Shown here piece by piece: positions 1 to 7,540 of a stretch of 64,000 nt of DNA. The notes below the pieces were generated by a model. The model was not told where the DNA came from, searched no databases, and saw only the letters and a list, made by a program, of their open reading frames with translations. The translations under genes were made by a program, and so were the position numbers. The DNA is taken from positions 806,001-870,000 of the forward strand of contig NZ_AKCI01000001.1 in the NCBI RefSeq assembly GCF_000269605.1, given 5' to 3'. How positions within the stretch are numbered: the first letter of the stretch is position 1; every line of letters starts with the position of its first letter. Source of the DNA: Scardovia wiggsiae F0424 (GTDB lineage: Bacteria > Actinomycetota > Actinomycetes > Actinomycetales > Bifidobacteriaceae).

Positions 1-2
1 GC

Positions 3-1877
3 CACGGATCTGTACAGTATGACGGTCCGGCAGAAAACTACTGCACCCCCTGCCCCCAGGATAGAACGGGAGGGGAAATACCGGTCAGGACTGGGCGTCC
101 GCCGTATAGAGCACAGGGCGCTGACCCCTGTACCGCTGACGGCGATGAAGAGATAACGGATGAAGCACTAAAACCGTACGGCATTCCCGTAACCCATATC
201 TTTACGCATAATAATACTGTCTCCTACGGCAGGCATAGCATTCCGAGGGGTACTGCCCTGCCATGCAAATCCGCCTCCTTTTCAAATGGCGCCTCCGACA
301 TTTCAAATAATCCCGCTCCTGCAGTTGGGCTCTCGCATATCAGCTACAGGTATGCGGGCAGCAGCACTGATATCATAAACGGGCTGTCGCTCAGCATCCG
401 TAAGGGTGAATTCGTTGCCTTATGCGGGGAAAACGGTACAGGGAAATCTACCCTCGCCATGCTTATGTGTGCTCTGGAGAAACCCCAGTCCGGGAGCGTG
501 GCTATAGACGGTATGGATGCTTTTGCGCGCAAAAACCGTATAAAAGTCCGTTCACACATCGGGTATGTCATGCAGCATCCGGAGAACCAGCTGTTTGCCG
601 ATACTGTAGCTGATGATATCGCATACGGCCCAGCATGCCTGGGGCTTCCTTCCGATGAGGCAGATAGGCGCGTGGACGAAATGCTGAAGCTTGTGGGGAT
701 CGAACATCTCAGGCAGCGTTCGCCATGGGACCTCTCCGGGGGGGAACGCCGGCTCGCGGCCATAGCAGGGGTACTCGCCAATAAACCTGATATCATCGTG
801 CTTGACGAACCGACAGTGGGCCTGGACACCCATGCGCGGGAACACATCCTTTCGATCCTGCGGAAGCTCCACAAAGAAGGAGCCACTATTGTCATCATCA
901 CGCATTCCCTGCATGTGGCAGCCGGGAATGCTGAACGCGTAGTGCTCCTCCATCCCGGTACCGGGCCTGGGCATAGTACCGATACGGACAGGGGCACAAC
1001 GGATACGGGTACACATACACAACAGCCGCAGCCTTCAGATACCGGCCAAAAAACCGATCCGCCGCCCGGGACAGCTGCCCGCTGCACCCCGCAGGGCTCC
1101 CCTCTGTCGCGACTTGATCCTCGAACACTGATCTTATGCGCCATGGCGGTAATGGTCAGTTATTTTGCGGTCTCCAATGGTGCCATGCTGCTGTGGTCAG
1201 CAGTGGTCACGCTATCCGCAGCCGTCCTGCTGCGCGCGAATATCCGCGATCTGTGGGCAAGGCTCAAAGGGTTTATCGCCCTTTTCATTGTTATGGGAGT
1301 GCTCAATGCCCTGTTCACGCGCACAGGGCAGCCCCTTATCCGCTGGGGGGATTTCCTTATTACCACTGCCGGCGTATGGACGGCGCTGATCTATTCCATG
1401 CGGCTTATACTGATGGTCTGTATTGGCGCTCTGCTCCTTATGGCCATCCCCCCTATGCGTATGTCTGACGCTTTTGAATCGCTTATATCGCCGCTGAAAC
1501 TGTTCAATGTCCCGACCCATGATGCAGCATTCACCCTCACGCTAGGGATGCGTTTTATGCCTGTTCTCTCAAGGGAATTCCGCCACCTTCGCCATGCTCA
1601 GGCTGCACGCGGGGCATCTATAGGGTACGGGAGCCTGCGCACACAGGCAAAATCCCTGTCTTCCCTTGTTATACCGGTACTGGCTGCAGCTATCAGGCAC
1701 GCGCACCACCTGTCCGATGCACTGGATGCGCGGTGCTACACCGGCACAGCCCGCCGCTCCACGTGGCATCCGATGCATTTTACAGCCCGCGATATAACCG
1801 CAGCCGCCATCACCGCCTGTATGATCGCGGTACTGGTGCTTCTGCGCTTTGTTCCCGGCGGCATTTTCCAGATCTGA
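3..1877 (+). CDS. ECF transporter fusion: EcfA-type ATPase plus EcfT transmembrane protein (5' partial)
   Basis: The frame is open from the first bases of the window, so the gene starts upstream. About 110 residues of low-complexity linker come first. An ABC ATPase domain follows: Walker A GENGTGKST near nt 427-452, a Q-loop MQHPENQLF, signature LSGGERR, Walker B IIVLDEP and H-loop ITHS. After a second Pro/Thr/Gln-rich linker (nt 960-1090) comes an EcfT domain with several membrane segments and the coupling-helix motifs AARGAS and ALDARCY. Energy-coupling-factor transporters import vitamins or metal ions through a separate substrate-binding S protein. The long leading linker suggests another ATPase domain lies upstream, which would make an A-A-T fusion; that part is inference. 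The first in-frame ATG inside the window, at 459, lies after Walker A and cannot be the true start. The substrate cannot be told. Confidence 0.85.
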   Translation, partial: HGSVQYDGPAENYCTPCPQDRTGGEIPVRTGRPPYRAQGADPCTADGDEEITDEALKPYGIPVTHIFTHNNTVSYGRHSIPRGTALPCKSASFSNGASDISNNPAPAVGLSHISYRYAGSSTDIINGLSLSIRKGEFVALCGENGTGKSTLAMLMCALEKPQSGSVAIDGMDAFARKNRIKVRSHIGYVMQHPENQLFADTVADDIAYGPACLGLPSDEADRRVDEMLKLVGIEHLRQRSPWDLSGGERRLAAIAGVLANKPDIIVLDEPTVGLDTHAREHILSILRKLHKEGATIVIITHSLHVAAGNAERVVLLHPGTGPGHSTDTDRGTTDTGTHTQQPQPSDTGQKTDPPPGTAARCTPQGSPLSRLDPRTLILCAMAVMVSYFAVSNGAMLLWSAVVTLSAAVLLRANIRDLWARLKGFIALFIVMGVLNALFTRTGQPLIRWGDFLITTAGVWTALIYSMRLILMVCIGALLLMAIPPMRMSDAFESLISPLKLFNVPTHDAAFTLTLGMRFMPVLSREFRHLRHAQAARGASIGYGSLRTQAKSLSSLVIPVLAAAIRHAHHLSDALDARCYTGTARRSTWHPMHFTARDITAAAITACMIAVLVLLRFVPGGIFQI

Positions 1878-1887
1878 TTGGGGTATT

Positions 1888-1899
1888 CCCCCCCCCCCC
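1888..1899. repeat. 12-nt poly-C tract
   Basis: An uninterrupted run of twelve C residues starts ten bases after the stop codon of the ECF fusion gene. Such tracts slip during replication. This one is outside any supported coding frame, so an effect could only be on the 3' UTR. Confidence 0.9.
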
Positions 1900-2093
1900 A
1901 TGAACCTAAATGTCAATAGATTTTTAGTAGGTTTTCAAGATTTTTCCGATTCCGACCAGGAAAGCCGCTCGGAGCACTACCAGAATTGATTAACAACGGA
2001 CAGGACAGATTTTTGAGTTCCTTTGAAAAATTCCCATAGCTGCTTCTACCGATAATTGTAAGTCTGAAATTTATAAATTTTTCGTGCGCTGTA

Positions 2094-2122
2094 TTGCATT
2101 CCTCGTGCAAATAGCATACAAT
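2094..2122 (+). promoter_or_regulatory. Promoter and possible autoregulatory operator of the toxin-antitoxin operon
   Basis: A -35 TTGCAT (2094-2099) and a -10 TACAAT (2117-2122) are separated by 17 bp. The inverted repeat TTGCA/TGCAA (2094-2098 and 2106-2110) covers the -35 and spacer, where a RelB/DinJ-type antitoxin would bind to repress its own operon. The SD GGAAAGGG at 2135-2142 stands nine bases before the antitoxin ATG. Confidence 0.6.
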
Positions 2123-2151
2123 ATAGATGACAGTGGAAAGGGATTGAACGC

Positions 2152-2424
2152 ATGGCTACAACAAATATCAGTATTCGTATGGATTCCGATGTTAAGGCAA
2201 GAGCCGATGCCTTATTCGCAGAGCTCGGCATGAACTTAACGACCGCCTTCAATATTTTTGTGCGCCAGTCGCTCCGTGAAGGCGGCATTCCCTTTGAAGT
2301 CAAAGTAGGGCAGCCCAGCAAGGAAACGATTGCCGCCATGGTGGAAGCGGAAAGGATTGCAAAAGATCCGTCTGTAAAAGGTTACACCGACATTGACGAG
2401 CTTTTTGCTGACCTGAAGAAGTGA
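2152..2424 (+). CDS. dinJ: RelB/DinJ family antitoxin
   Basis: 90 residues. The N-terminus TTNISIRMDSDVKARADALF is the ribbon-helix-helix DNA-binding domain typical of RelB/DinJ antitoxins, and NLTTAFNIFVRQSLREGGIP follows closely the DinJ pattern. The C-terminal 40 residues, rich in Glu, Asp and Lys, would wrap the toxin. The gene has a strong SD and a near-consensus promoter. Its stop overlaps the toxin's GTG start by four bases, which makes the two translationally coupled. By family, the antitoxin neutralises the ribonuclease and, with it, represses the operon. Confidence 0.9.
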   Translation: MATTNISIRMDSDVKARADALFAELGMNLTTAFNIFVRQSLREGGIPFEVKVGQPSKETIAAMVEAERIAKDPSVKGYTDIDELFADLKK

Positions 2425-2711
2425 GAAAAACCAAATATACAGTCAAATCTACCACACAGTTCAGAAAAAATTACAAGTTGGTAATGAAGCGGGGACTGAA
2501 GATTACGCTTCTTGATGAGATCATCGCGAAACTCGCACTCGGTGAGCCACTCGACAAAAGCAACCATGATCACCCTTTATCCGGGAACTGGGCTAGACAT
2601 CGGGAATGTCATATTCTTCCTGACTGGCTGCTCATATACCGGATTGAAGAAGATGTGCTGGTGCTGGTGCTGTCCCGCACCGGTTCACACAGTGACCTGT
2701 TTGGGAAATGA
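2421..2711 (+). CDS. yafQ: YafQ-type mRNA interferase toxin (RelE superfamily)
   Basis: 96 residues starting at GTG 2421, which overlaps the antitoxin stop (GTGA). YafQ cleaves mRNA in the ribosomal A site. The catalytic set known from E. coli YafQ (His50, His63, Asp67, His87) has clear counterparts: His51 in DHPLSG, His64 and Asp68 in CHILPDW, and His90 in GSHSDLF. The full length and intact residues suggest an active toxin. With the upstream antitoxin it forms a two-gene module between unrelated housekeeping genes, as expected of a mobile toxin-antitoxin cassette. No recombinase is nearby. Confidence 0.9.
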   Translation: MRKTKYTVKSTTQFRKNYKLVMKRGLKITLLDEIIAKLALGEPLDKSNHDHPLSGNWARHRECHILPDWLLIYRIEEDVLVLVLSRTGSHSDLFGK

Positions 2712-2823
2712 GTCTAACCGCTGCGTGGAAACCATTTCATACAATAGTCATTTCTATCGTGCAGAAATTCTTCCGCTCTCTAGACGCTGCGAAGATCCGC
2801 TGTATTTTCCGCTGTAGAGTCTC

Positions 2824-2851
2824 CCCGGCATCGGGTCATGTTTCTGCCGGG
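2824..2851 (+). terminator. Hairpin after the toxin-antitoxin operon
   Basis: CCCGGCA (2824-2830) pairs perfectly with TGCCGGG (2845-2851) across a 14-base loop. No U-run follows, so factor-independent termination is uncertain. Confidence 0.35.
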
Positions 2852-2932
2852 CCCGCTGACGGTTTGGCCTGCAGGAAGATACAATAGCAGTAAACGGTAC
2901 GGAAAGTACACGATCTGATGAGGCAGGTGCGC

Positions 2933-3763
2933 ATGCTCGTTGCAGTAGATATCGGCAATACAAATATCGTTACGGGGTTCCTTGATACCCCCTCAGAGGG
3001 GAAGGCCCCCGCCGTACAGAAGCATGCACCTGCACGGCAGATCATCAATACGTACCGTATGGCTACCCATATTTCCCGAACCGGCGATGAATACGGCATA
3101 GTGCTCCTCCAGTTCCTGGCGCTGAGCTCCTACAAGCCTTCCGACGTTGAAGGCGTTATTATCTCCAGCGTCGTCCCTCAGATCATGCACTCCTTCCGCG
3201 CAGGCATTATCAAGTTTTTAGGCCGCTCCCCCGTTATCGTTGGCCCCGGTGTCAAAACCGGCATCAATGTAAAAATGGATGACCCTAAGAGCATGGGTGC
3301 CGATTGTCTGGCTGACTGCGTTGCGGCATACCATCTGTACTCCCGTCCGGTACTGGTCATTGATATAGGGACGGCCACAACATATAATATCGTTGACCCT
3401 CAAGGTTCGATCATTATGGGTGCGATCAGCCCGGGGCTGCAGGCTTCGGCGCACGCCCTCGCCGGGGATACGGCACAGCTGCCGAATGTGGAGATCACCC
3501 GTCCGGATACTATACTTGCCAAAAACACCAGTGATGCTATCCGGGCAGGGCTGTATTACACCTTCCTCGGCGGCCTGGGGCATATCGTCAGCCGCTGCAG
3601 GGAAGAATATTCAGAAGATCTGACCGTCATCATGACGGGCGGCCTGGGGCATGTTGTCGAAGAAGATGCCCGGCGTTCAGGTCTTATTGATATATACGAT
3701 CCCGACCTTATATTCAAAGGAATGGATATTATTTATACACGCACGGCACAGGGCAGGAAATAG
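2933..3763 (+). CDS. coaX: Type III pantothenate kinase
   Basis: 276 residues. It phosphorylates pantothenate in the first step of coenzyme A synthesis. Motifs follow the type III (CoaX) pattern: phosphate-binding DIGNTN at residues 6-11, GADC at 122-125, and DIGTATT at 144-150. I chose ATG 2933 because CoaX proteins begin with MLxAVDIGNTN and GAGG lies about nine bases upstream. An in-frame ATG at 2918 would add MRQVR but has no SD. The gene stands alone on the plus strand, convergent with the MFS gene. Confidence 0.93.
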   Translation: MLVAVDIGNTNIVTGFLDTPSEGKAPAVQKHAPARQIINTYRMATHISRTGDEYGIVLLQFLALSSYKPSDVEGVIISSVVPQIMHSFRAGIIKFLGRSPVIVGPGVKTGINVKMDDPKSMGADCLADCVAAYHLYSRPVLVIDIGTATTYNIVDPQGSIIMGAISPGLQASAHALAGDTAQLPNVEITRPDTILAKNTSDAIRAGLYYTFLGGLGHIVSRCREEYSEDLTVIMTGGLGHVVEEDARRSGLIDIYDPDLIFKGMDIIYTRTAQGRK

Positions 3764-3823
3764 GCTGTCCATGCCCGTACCGCGCCAATACTGTTGCTGG
3801 TGCAGGCCGTAGTCCGGATATAT

Positions 3824-5575
3824 TCACATTGTGTGCAGGACGGGAAGATGATGCTTCGCCAGCTCACGGTTCATCCGTGCGATAGCCCGATGCGCTACAT
3901 CATGCGATGACCCTGCACCTGACCCTTTGATACCGAACAGCACCAGCATCACCATAATAAATGCAATAACTGCCGATATCCTCAAAACCCATTTAACAGC
4001 AAAAATGCTGGAAATAATGCGCAGGGACTGCGCGGGGGCGCTTCCCGACAGGAAGGCAAAACGCGCTTTCGCCACTATATCCATAAGGATCACCAGTACT
4101 GGCGCCCCTACAGCCCCGGCTATCTGCCTGGCAGTATTAGTGACTGCCGACCCCGCAGATACCTCCTGAGGCTCCAGGCAGTTCAGCGACCACGTTGTTA
4201 CCGGCATCAGGGTGAATCCCATGCCGATCTGGCGTATAAACTGGCAGACAGAGACCCACCATATCCCCGTGCGAAGGTCTATCATACTCATCATGACGGT
4301 CCCTATGCATAAAATGCCGGTACCCAGGAGAGCCACAGGGCGCGCCCCGAAACGGTCAAGCAGACGCCCGCCGAAAAACTGGGCGATGCACTGCCCCAAA
4401 GCGCCCGGCAGCATGATAAGCCCGCTCATCGTAGCTGTAAATCCGCGGTCATCCTGGATATACAGCGGGATAATAACTGTAATAGAGCTGAACGCAAAGA
4501 AGCTCAGAGCAGCAACGATTGTCCCTACACAGAAGCTGCGGTTCTTCAGCACGCTCAGGTCGAGCAGAGGCGGCTGCACAGTATTATGATTTTGGCGCAG
4601 GGCCTTGGGATCGCTGCCGTGCCCCGCTGCTGCGCCGACCTTTCCAGTGACATCTGCCGCTGCCCCAGATACGCCGGAGAGCCCGGCAGATACGGCATCC
4701 CCTTCCGCCGGCTCCCCTGCTGCAACAGCCTGCTTATACTTCTTCGCAGCATGGAGCTGCCTTGCGATAAACCATATGATCCCAATAATCCCTATACTGG
4801 CCGGGATCCAGACCTGCGGATGGGACGGAGGATATGCTTCGATATTCGTAAAACCGAACATCAGGCCGCCAAAGCCAAAAACGGAAAGCACCACAGAAAA
4901 GAAATCCGTTTTGGCAGAAGCATCATTTTCGCTGAAATTCCTCAGCCAGACAAAGGCAAGGATGAAAGCGATAATACCTGCAGCCGCAAGGGTAAAGAAT
5001 ATGGAACGCCACCCTGAATTATCTGTCTGGAGCCCGCCCAGAGTAGGCCCCAGAGCCGGGGCAACACTCATAGCCATCCCTACCGTCCCCATGGCAACCC
5101 CGCGGCGCGACATCGGGATAACTGAAAATACTGCAATCTGCAGTACAGGCCATAAAACGCCTGTACCAATCGCCTCAAGTATACGCCCCGAAAGTACAGC
5201 GGCAAAAGTGGGGCCGGCCCATGCAAGCACCGAACCTGCAATAAATATGGCCATAGATGCCAGCACTATCTGCCTGGTCGTGAACCTCCGTGTCAGGAAA
5301 GCGGTCAGCGGCACCATAACACCCATAACGAGCTGGAATACTGATGTCATCCACTGCCCTGTTGTTACGCTTATATGGAACTCATGGACTATAGTGGGCA
5401 GCGCGGAGGAAAGCTGGAGCTGGGTAAAATTGCCCAGGAACGTGATTGTTGTCAGGACTGCGAGGGAGATAAAAGCCTCATGGGTAAGATGGCCGTTACT
5501 GTAAGTCTCTTTGGCTGACAGGCTGCGGCCCAGCCTCCGGACGGAGAACTTCATGCGACCTTTCTGCGCTGCCAT
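3824..5575 (-). CDS. MFS multidrug exporter, DHA2 (14-TM) family
   Basis: 583 residues with about fourteen hydrophobic segments. Family features are the motif-C-like GPTLGG near residue 176, LTRRFTTRQ after the second helix, and GGRLLDRFGARPV in the second half. Members such as EmrB, LfrA and QacA are proton-coupled drug exporters of the cytoplasmic membrane. The central cytoplasmic loop (about 290-340) is enlarged by an Ala/Gly/Asp-rich stretch. GGAGG lies about ten bases before the start. No TetR or MarR gene is adjacent. The substrate is unknown. Confidence 0.85.
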   Translation of the reverse strand: MAAQKGRMKFSVRRLGRSLSAKETYSNGHLTHEAFISLAVLTTITFLGNFTQLQLSSALPTIVHEFHISVTTGQWMTSVFQLVMGVMVPLTAFLTRRFTTRQIVLASMAIFIAGSVLAWAGPTFAAVLSGRILEAIGTGVLWPVLQIAVFSVIPMSRRGVAMGTVGMAMSVAPALGPTLGGLQTDNSGWRSIFFTLAAAGIIAFILAFVWLRNFSENDASAKTDFFSVVLSVFGFGGLMFGFTNIEAYPPSHPQVWIPASIGIIGIIWFIARQLHAAKKYKQAVAAGEPAEGDAVSAGLSGVSGAAADVTGKVGAAAGHGSDPKALRQNHNTVQPPLLDLSVLKNRSFCVGTIVAALSFFAFSSITVIIPLYIQDDRGFTATMSGLIMLPGALGQCIAQFFGGRLLDRFGARPVALLGTGILCIGTVMMSMIDLRTGIWWVSVCQFIRQIGMGFTLMPVTTWSLNCLEPQEVSAGSAVTNTARQIAGAVGAPVLVILMDIVAKARFAFLSGSAPAQSLRIISSIFAVKWVLRISAVIAFIMVMLVLFGIKGSGAGSSHDVAHRAIARMNRELAKHHLPVLHTM

Positions 5576-5648
5576 ATCTTCGCGACCTCCACTATGGATG
5601 CTACACCGGATCCCAAACCTTTTTCAGGCTTTTATCTGGTCCCCGTTT

Positions 5649-6485
5649 CTATTCCGGGATATAAAGCGTGTCGGCAGAAAGGGGGTACCGTGATCTGAAA
5701 ACCCGTATTTCATGGGTAACAGGATCGGTAAAGCTGAGCTGCCGCGCTACAAGCTGCAGCGGATGGCTGAAATCATCATATTCCTGCTCCCGCACCTGCG
5801 GATACCACATATCATTCATGATTGGCAGGCCTATGCTGTTCATATGCACACGAAGCTGATGTGTTTTGCCGGTAAAAGGGTACAGCGTATAGGCACGGAA
5901 GCCGCGGCGGACGGCTTCAGCCGGCTGCCCTGCACTAAGCGTCATAAGCGTGCGTGCATTGACAGTGCCCGGGACCTCATATGCCTGCAGGGTCCCGCGG
6001 TCTTTAACGATGCGCGAGCAGCGCAGAAGGGGGAAAGGGCAGGCCCGGCTGTGACGCGTATAACGCCTGGAACAGCCAGTGCAGACATCATGCCCAGGTT
6101 GGGCAGGATAGCCGGGAGATCCGCAGCAGGGGCGCAAAGTACCAAAACTTGGGACCGCTGCAGGCTTCATCGGAGCAAGGCATTCGTATACCTTATCTGC
6201 TTCATGGTTCTGGAAAAGCATCTGGTACGCGCGTCTGTACCTGGGGTCGCGGACGAATACCATCACCCCCGCAGTCATCCTGTCCAGCCTGTGCGCCGGG
6301 ATAATATCATCACTGTTGTAGAGTTTCCGGAGCCGTATGACTGCCGTTGACCTGTACCACATGCCCCGCGGCATTGTCGGCAGGAAATGGGGCTTGTCCA
6401 CAACGATAATGGCGTTGTTTTCATATAGTACAGGCAGGTCAAAAGGGATATCCGGCTCTTCAGTGACCCAGCGGTGCTGTTTCAT
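5649..6485 (-). CDS. RluA-family RNA pseudouridine synthase
   Basis: 278 residues from ATG 6485. The catalytic motif HRLDRMTAGVMVF is present, with the aspartate that attacks the uracil ring, as are the downstream KVYECLAP and TGKTHQLRVHM blocks. The family isomerises uridines in rRNA or tRNA, and the exact target cannot be assigned. The start overlaps the nnrD stop (ATGA), implying translational coupling. A longer frame to 6542 would only duplicate nnrD coding sequence in another frame. The middle (about 135-175) holds a Cys/Arg-rich insert (CCGSPGYPAQ, CTGCSRRYTRHSRAC) not usual in RluA proteins and possibly metal-binding. Confidence 0.85.
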   Translation of the reverse strand: MKQHRWVTEEPDIPFDLPVLYENNAIIVVDKPHFLPTMPRGMWYRSTAVIRLRKLYNSDDIIPAHRLDRMTAGVMVFVRDPRYRRAYQMLFQNHEADKVYECLAPMKPAAVPSFGTLRPCCGSPGYPAQPGHDVCTGCSRRYTRHSRACPFPLLRCSRIVKDRGTLQAYEVPGTVNARTLMTLSAGQPAEAVRRGFRAYTLYPFTGKTHQLRVHMNSIGLPIMNDMWYPQVREQEYDDFSHPLQLVARQLSFTDPVTHEIRVFRSRYPLSADTLYIPE

Positions 6486-7516
6486 CCCCTGCCCTGTTTC
6501 CGGGAGAGCACCAGGCCGACAGCAGAAGGTATTTGTGCGCATAGATCCATTGCAGTGATAGGATGCCCCTCACGGGCGCTCTGCCCGCTTTTCCTGCCCT
6601 GTGTATCCTGCCTGATATCATTCTGTATTCCCTTCATATCTTCGGCAAAAAGCCTTTCCACGCTCAGGCCATCCTCTGAGGCAAGGCCGGCGGCAAGGCT
6701 ATGGATGAATACGGCGGCAGCAGCAACAGTCTGAATATCCTTCCCGCCTCTGTTTATAGCCTCACTGTTCTGAGCGAGAAGGGTTCCCATGATCCCGGCC
6801 AGCACATCCCCTGTGCCCGCAGTTGCAAGCCAGTGTGTTGAATTGAGGCAGACGGGATAAGGCGCATCTGGGCTGCAGATGACCGTGGGGGACCCCTTCA
6901 GCACAACACCGCATGCAAGCTTTTGTGCAAGCAGTACCGCATATTTCTCAGGATCACCTTCCACTTCTGTCCGGTCCACATCATAACCGCATATTCCCAG
7001 CATCGAAACAGCCTCCCCCGCATGAGGCGTAACAACAGCGTTCCGCACACTGCCGGTACCGGGAACAGCATAGCGTACCGCTGCCTGTGTGAAATAGGGC
7101 AAAGCGCCCGCATCAACAACACAGTATCCGCTGGTGCCTGCACCGCTGCCTCCCGACCCGGCACAGGCATCAAGCACAGCTTCCGCCGCTTCATGCCTGG
7201 CTTCCCCTACAGATGCGCTGCCGGTATCTGCCATACCGGAGCCTATGACCCATGCATCGATATGCGACCCGGGGCCGATCCCCATAACCGGCTCAGGCCT
7301 TGACTGGAGAACTAGCTGCTGCGTATATTCCGTACCCATATACCGGATATATCCGGCGCCGGCCTTTGCCGCTGCAGTGACGCCAAGCACAGCAGCCCCG
7401 GGATATTTATCCGAGCCGGTGATAAGCCCTACTACCCCGCGTGTGTATTTGGAATCTCCGGGCCCGGGGTAAGCAACCGCACCGCTTATATCCGCTAACG
7501 TTACAGATCTCAGCAT
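6482..7516 (-). CDS. nnrD: ADP-dependent NAD(P)H-hydrate dehydratase
   Basis: 344 residues of the YjeF C-terminal / ribokinase-like fold. The enzyme repairs NADHX and NADPHX, the hydrated damaged forms of the nicotinamide cofactors, using ADP. Visible motifs are VVTPHAGE (161-168), VLKGSPTVI (205-213) and TAGTGDVLAG (232-241, with the catalytic aspartate). A Gly/Ser/Ala-rich insert sits at about 98-130. The N-terminal epimerase domain (NnrE) found fused in many bacteria is absent. The SD AGGAGAGG precedes the ATG. It lies 24 bp after glmS and overlaps the rluA-like gene by four bases. Confidence 0.9.
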   Translation of the reverse strand: MLRSVTLADISGAVAYPGPGDSKYTRGVVGLITGSDKYPGAAVLGVTAAAKAGAGYIRYMGTEYTQQLVLQSRPEPVMGIGPGSHIDAWVIGSGMADTGSASVGEARHEAAEAVLDACAGSGGSGAGTSGYCVVDAGALPYFTQAAVRYAVPGTGSVRNAVVTPHAGEAVSMLGICGYDVDRTEVEGDPEKYAVLLAQKLACGVVLKGSPTVICSPDAPYPVCLNSTHWLATAGTGDVLAGIMGTLLAQNSEAINRGGKDIQTVAAAAVFIHSLAAGLASEDGLSVERLFAEDMKGIQNDIRQDTQGRKSGQSAREGHPITAMDLCAQIPSAVGLVLSRKQGRG

Positions 7517-7540
7517 AACCTCTCCTTGCCGGGGACACAG

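Noticed and set aside
6486-6542. Longer start for the rluA-like gene
   Set aside because: The extension overlaps nnrD coding sequence in another frame, while ATG 6485 forms a clean ATGA junction.
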